Source: Methyloglobulus sp.
GTDB taxonomy: Bacteria; Pseudomonadota; Gammaproteobacteria; Methylococcales; Methylomonadaceae
Assembly (NCBI GenBank): GCA_013140405.1
Contig: JABFSV010000404.1
Location: 1-9,290 of the forward strand
Direction of reading: 5' to 3'
Length of the DNA: 9,290 nucleotides
Position 1 is the stretch's first letter. Every line of letters starts with the position of its first letter. The notes beneath the pieces are model-generated. The model made no database searches. It saw only the letters and a list, made by a program, of their open reading frames with translations, and was not told the DNA's origin. The position numbers were made by a program, and so were the translations under genes. Shown piece by piece: positions 4,601 through 9,290 of this stretch.

Positions 4601-7600
4601 ATGTCCTACTCTTTTACAGAAAAAAAGCGTATCCGAAATAACTTTGGGAAAAGTATAGAAGTACTTGAAGTTCCCTATCTTCTGGCAACTCAAATCAATT
4701 CTTATGCTGAGTTTTTACAGGCAGATCTTACGCCTGCAAAACGCATAGACAATGGGTTGCATGCAGCATTTTCCAGTGTTTTTCCCATAGAAAGCCATTC
4801 AGGCTATGCTGTACTGGAGTACATCAGTTATCGTTTGGGCGAACCCACTTTTGATGTAAGGGAGTGCCAGCAACGAGGTGCGACTTACGCCGCGCCCTTG
4901 CGTGTACTTGTGCGTCTAGTGATCTACGACAAAGAATCCCCTGTCAATGCCAAAGTCGTAAAAGACATACGTGAGCAGGAAGTCTTCATGGGCGAATTGC
5001 CGTTGATGACCGATAACGGTACATTCGTTATTAACGGAACCGAGCGGGTAGTCGTTTCTCAGTTACACCGTTCGCCTGGTGTTTTCTTCGATCATGACAA
5101 AGGTAAAACCCATTCCTCAGGAAAGCTGCTGTTCAATGCCCGCGTCATTCCTTATCGTGGCTCATGGCTTGATTTCGAATTCGACCATAAAGACTGTGTC
5201 TTTGTACGTATAGATCGTCGCAGGAAAATACCGGCAACTATTTTGTTAAGGGCATTGGGTTACAACAACGAAGAAATGATAAAAATTTTCTTCGAGACCA
5301 ACCGCTTCACGCTGGGTGCTGAAAAATGTGTGTTCCATATCATTCCTGAACGGATGCGTGGCGAAATATCGGCGTTTGACATCAAGTTTAACGACAAGGT
5401 TTTGGTGGAAGAAGGCCGAAGGATCACTGCCAAACATATCCGTGAAATGGTTAAAGCCGAGCTCTCAGAAGTCGAAGTACCGAGAGAATATCTGGTTGGT
5501 AAAACCATTGGTCATAACCTTATAGATCCGAGTACGGGCGAGTTAGTGGCTAAAGTCAATGATGAATTGACTTTAACGATGCTTGACCGCTGTATTGCAA
5601 GTGGTATTACGGAAATAAATACCTTGTTTGTCAATGACCTGGACAACGGTCCGTATATGTCCAATGCGATGCGTTTGGATGTAACCACCAATACGCTTGA
5701 GGCATTGGTTGAAATCTATCGCATGATGCGTCCTGGCGAGCCACCAACTAAAGATTCTGCCGAAAATCTGTTCCAGAATTTGTTCTTTACTGACGAAAGG
5801 TATGACTTGTCAACCGTTGGTCGGATGAAGTTCAACCGACGTTTGGGCCGTCAGGAAATTATCGGCTCAGGTACGTTGACTAACGAAGACATTATTGATG
5901 TCCTTAAGGAGTTAATCAACATCCGTAATGGCGATGGCAATGTAGACGACATCGACCATTTAGGTAACAGACGTGTGCGTTCTGTCGGTGAAATGATCGA
6001 GAACCAGTTCCGTGTTGGTTTGGTCAGGGTCGAACGAGCCGTAAAAGAAAGGTTGACACTGGCAGATTCAGAGGGCTTAGTGCCACAAGAGATCATCAAT
6101 GCCAAGCCAGTTTCCGCTGCGGTAAAAGAATTTTTTGGTTCCAGCCAGCTTTCACAGTTCATGGATCAAAACAACCCCTTGTCGCAAGTGACCCACAAAC
6201 GCCGCGTATCGGCATTAGGGCCGGGCGGTTTGGCGCGGGAACGTGCTGGGTTTGAGGTGCGGGACGTACATGCCACCCATTACGGTCGGGTATGCCCCAT
6301 TGAAACGCCGGAAGGGCCAAACATTGGCCTTATAAATTCCTTATCAGTCTACGCAAGAACCAACAACTACGGTTTTCTGGAAACGCCTTATAGAAAAGTC
6401 ATAGACGGCAAGGTCACCGATAACGTCGATTATTTGTCGGCTATCGAAGAAGGTGAGTTTGTCATCGCACAGGCCAGTGTTGCTGTTGACAAGAGCGGAA
6501 AGTTGGTCGATGGTTTGGTTTCTTGTCGCCATAAAGACGAGTTCACTTTGGCAATGTCAGACACCGTTCAATATATGGACGTGTCTTCAAAGCAGATTGT
6601 GTCGGTAGCGGCATCCATCATTCCGTTTCTTGAGCATGACGACGCGAACCGCGCACTCATGGGATCAAACATGCAGCGTCAAGCTGTGCCTACTCTGAGG
6701 GCAGAGAAGCCGTTGGTTGGTACTGGCATGGAAAGGACGGTAGCTAAGGATTCTGGGGTAACTGTTGTTGCTGAACGAGGCGGCAGTATCGAAGCGGTTG
6801 ATGCGGGTAGGATCGTAGTGCGTGTCAATGACACGGAGACTGAGACTGGTACCCCTGGTGTTGATATTTATAATCTGACCAAATACACGCGGTCAAACCA
6901 AAATACGTGTATTAATCAGAAACCGCTGGTCAAAAAAGGTGACATCGTCAATGCGGGCGATATTATGGCTGACGGCCCGTCTACCGACATGGGGGAGTTG
7001 GCATTAGGCCAAAATATGTTGGTCGCCTTCATGCCTTGGAATGGCTATAACTTCGAGGACTCAATCCTAGTTTCGGAAAGGGTTGTCAAAGAAGACCGAT
7101 TTACGACCATCCATATCGAAGAAAAAACTTGTGTCGCACGGGATACCAAACATAGCCCAGAAGAAATTACCGCCGACATTCCGAATGTCAGCGAAGAGGC
7201 CTTGTCCAAGTTGGATGAGTCTGGAATTGTTTACGTCGGTGCTGAAGTCAAGGGTGGTGATATTCTAGTCGGTAAAGTCACTCCCAAAGGCGAGACTCAG
7301 TTAACGCCTGAAGAAAAATTGCTGCGGGCTATTTTTGGTGAGAAAGCGGCTGATGTAAAAGACACATCTCTACGCGTTCCTGGCAGCATTGAAGGGACTG
7401 TTATCGATGTGCAGGTGTTCACTCGCGACGGTGTTAAAAAAGATAAGCGTGCACTCGACATTGAAGATCAGGAAATCAAGCGCTATAGGAAAGATTTAGA
7501 CGACCAGTTAAAAATTCTGGAAGGCGATATATTTGATCGTGTAGCCAAGCTGTTGTTGGGCAAAGACGCAAAATCGGGCCCTGGGCAATTGAAAGCAGGC

Positions 7601-8677
7601 GCTGAAATTACGCAAACCTATCTGGATAGCCTAAAGCATTCAGAATGGTTGAAGATAAGGATGAAAGACGAAGACCTGAACGTGCAACTTGAAACAGTTA
7701 CAATGCAGGTTGAGCAGCAACGTAAAGCCTTTGATGAAAAATTTGAGATAAAACGCAAAAAAATCACCATGGGTGATGATTTGCCGCCGGGCGTACTTAA
7801 GATGGTCAAGGTTTATTTGGCAGTCAAAAGACGTATTCAGCCAGGTGATAAGATGGCTGGACGGCATGGTAACAAGGGTGTTATATCCATGATTCGTCCG
7901 ATTGAAGACATGCCTTTTACCGCTGAAGGTGAGCCTGTCGATATCGTACTGAACCCGTTGGGCGTACCTTCCCGTATGAATGTCGGCCAGGTGTTAGAGA
8001 CGCATCTGGGTTGGGCTGCAAAAGGTCTAGGTATCAAAATTGGCAAGATGCTGGAAGCAAGGGCCAAAGTTGTCGAAATCAGAGAATTCCTCGACAAAAT
8101 TTACAACAGCAGTGGTCGTAAGGAAGATTTGGATTCATTTTCAGATAAAGAAATCTTGGAAATGGCAGTCAATTTAGTTGATGGCGTGCCTATGGCGACA
8201 CCCGTATTCGACGGTGCGAGTGAAGATGAAATCCGTACCATGTTGCGGTTGGCTGATCTTCCTGAGTGCGGTCAGATTACTTTATACGATGGTCTGACCG
8301 GTGAGCCTTTCGAACGGCAGGTTACGGTCGGTTATATGTACATGCTGAAACTGAACCATTTGGTGGACGACAAGATGCATGCCCGTTCAACTGGCCCTTA
8401 CAGCCTTGTTACTCAACAGCCATTGGGTGGTAAAGCCCAATTTGGTGGGCAGCGCTTTGGTGAAATGGAGGTCTGGGCGCTTGAGGCTTATGGTGCAGCT
8501 TACACCTTGCAGGAAATGCTGACTGTTAAATCCGACGACGTGACAGGCCGGACTCGTATGTACAAGAATATCGTTGATGGTGACCACAAGATGGAAGCCG
8601 GAATGCCGGAATCGTTTAATGTTTTGATTAAAGAAATCCGTTCGTTGGCTGTCAATATAGAGTTGGAGCGGGAATAA
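4601..8677 (+). CDS. rpoB: DNA-directed RNA polymerase subunit beta
   Basis: Catalytic core subunit of RNA polymerase; with beta' it forms the active centre and DNA channel and holds the rifampicin pocket. The 1358-residue product is close to E. coli length (1342) and full length at both ends ([17 protein letters not shown] to NIELERE). The rifampicin region [16 protein letters not shown] begins at residue 513; the counterparts of E. coli D516, H526 and S531 are unchanged. Further motifs are [18 protein letters not shown], the active-site segment [20 protein letters not shown] (with K1084 and K1092) and [19 protein letters not shown] near 1251-1269. The ATG at 4601 has only a modest ribosome site (TGGAAG). 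Transcription probably comes from read-through of the upstream attenuator, and rpoC follows 73 bases downstream. Confidence 0.99.
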   Translation: MSYSFTEKKRIRNNFGKSIEVLEVPYLLATQINSYAEFLQADLTPAKRIDNGLHAAFSSVFPIESHSGYAVLEYISYRLGEPTFDVRECQQRGATYAAPLRVLVRLVIYDKESPVNAKVVKDIREQEVFMGELPLMTDNGTFVINGTERVVVSQLHRSPGVFFDHDKGKTHSSGKLLFNARVIPYRGSWLDFEFDHKDCVFVRIDRRRKIPATILLRALGYNNEEMIKIFFETNRFTLGAEKCVFHIIPERMRGEISAFDIKFNDKVLVEEGRRITAKHIREMVKAELSEVEVPREYLVGKTIGHNLIDPSTGELVAKVNDELTLTMLDRCIASGITEINTLFVNDLDNGPYMSNAMRLDVTTNTLEALVEIYRMMRPGEPPTKDSAENLFQNLFFTDERYDLSTVGRMKFNRRLGRQEIIGSGTLTNEDIIDVLKELINIRNGDGNVDDIDHLGNRRVRSVGEMIENQFRVGLVRVERAVKERLTLADSEGLVPQEIINAKPVSAAVKEFFGSSQLSQFMDQNNPLSQVTHKRRVSALGPGGLARERAGFEVRDVHATHYGRVCPIETPEGPNIGLINSLSVYARTNNYGFLETPYRKVIDGKVTDNVDYLSAIEEGEFVIAQASVAVDKSGKLVDGLVSCRHKDEFTLAMSDTVQYMDVSSKQIVSVAASIIPFLEHDDANRALMGSNMQRQAVPTLRAEKPLVGTGMERTVAKDSGVTVVAERGGSIEAVDAGRIVVRVNDTETETGTPGVDIYNLTKYTRSNQNTCINQKPLVKKGDIVNAGDIMADGPSTDMGELALGQNMLVAFMPWNGYNFEDSILVSERVVKEDRFTTIHIEEKTCVARDTKHSPEEITADIPNVSEEALSKLDESGIVYVGAEVKGGDILVGKVTPKGETQLTPEEKLLRAIFGEKAADVKDTSLRVPGSIEGTVIDVQVFTRDGVKKDKRALDIEDQEIKRYRKDLDDQLKILEGDIFDRVAKLLLGKDAKSGPGQLKAGAEITQTYLDSLKHSEWLKIRMKDEDLNVQLETVTMQVEQQRKAFDEKFEIKRKKITMGDDLPPGVLKMVKVYLAVKRRIQPGDKMAGRHGNKGVISMIRPIEDMPFTAEGEPVDIVLNPLGVPSRMNVGQVLETHLGWAAKGLGIKIGKMLEARAKVVEIREFLDKIYNSSGRKEDLDSFSDKEILEMAVNLVDGVPMATPVFDGASEDEIRTMLRLADLPECGQITLYDGLTGEPFERQVTVGYMYMLKLNHLVDDKMHARSTGPYSLVTQQPLGGKAQFGGQRFGEMEVWALEAYGAAYTLQEMLTVKSDDVTGRTRMYKNIVDGDHKMEAGMPESFNVLIKEIRSLAVNIELERE

Positions 8678-8699
8678 CCGCCCCTAAAAATAAAACTAA

Positions 8700-9290
<591 letters not shown>

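Overview
This is a conserved housekeeping segment of a gammaproteobacterial chromosome: the end of a peptidyl-tRNA hydrolase gene, a tRNA cluster, then secE-nusG-rplK-rplA-rplJ-rplL-rpoB and the start of rpoC, all on the + strand. The E. coli-like zinc-cysteine spacing of RpoC, a beta subunit of 1358 residues close in sequence to E. coli RpoB, a SecE with three membrane spans and an E. coli-type L10 leader RNA all point to Gammaproteobacteria. The moderate, AT-leaning composition and the tRNA order (Tyr-Gly-Thr, then Trp-secE) would fit a Methylococcales-like lineage, but the genus is only a guess.

Layout. Bases 1-554 are pth, cut at its 5' end by the window edge. A strong promoter (657-685) then drives tRNA-Tyr(GTA), tRNA-Gly(TCC) and tRNA-Thr(GGT). 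A 114-base gap follows, where many relatives carry a tuf gene; here it holds only a second promoter (1033-1060) for tRNA-Trp(CCA)-secE-nusG. A terminator-like hairpin (2180-2210) separates nusG from rplK-rplA. A structured leader (about 3399-3556) precedes rplJ-rplL. A second terminator-like hairpin (4510-4540) lies between rplL and rpoB, and rpoC begins at a TTG at 8751 and runs off the window.

Function. The genes supply translation and transcription machinery: tRNAs, stalk-base and stalk proteins L11, L1, L10 and L7/L12, the translocon subunit SecE, the elongation factor NusG and the beta and beta' subunits of RNA polymerase. Expression appears to be tuned by promoter strength, partial terminators and ribosomal-protein feedback on mRNA leaders.

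I found no undescribed system. The points most worth a second look are a perfect terminator-shaped hairpin inside the pth coding sequence, the absence of tuf from its usual slot, and a possible alternative pairing in the L10 leader.
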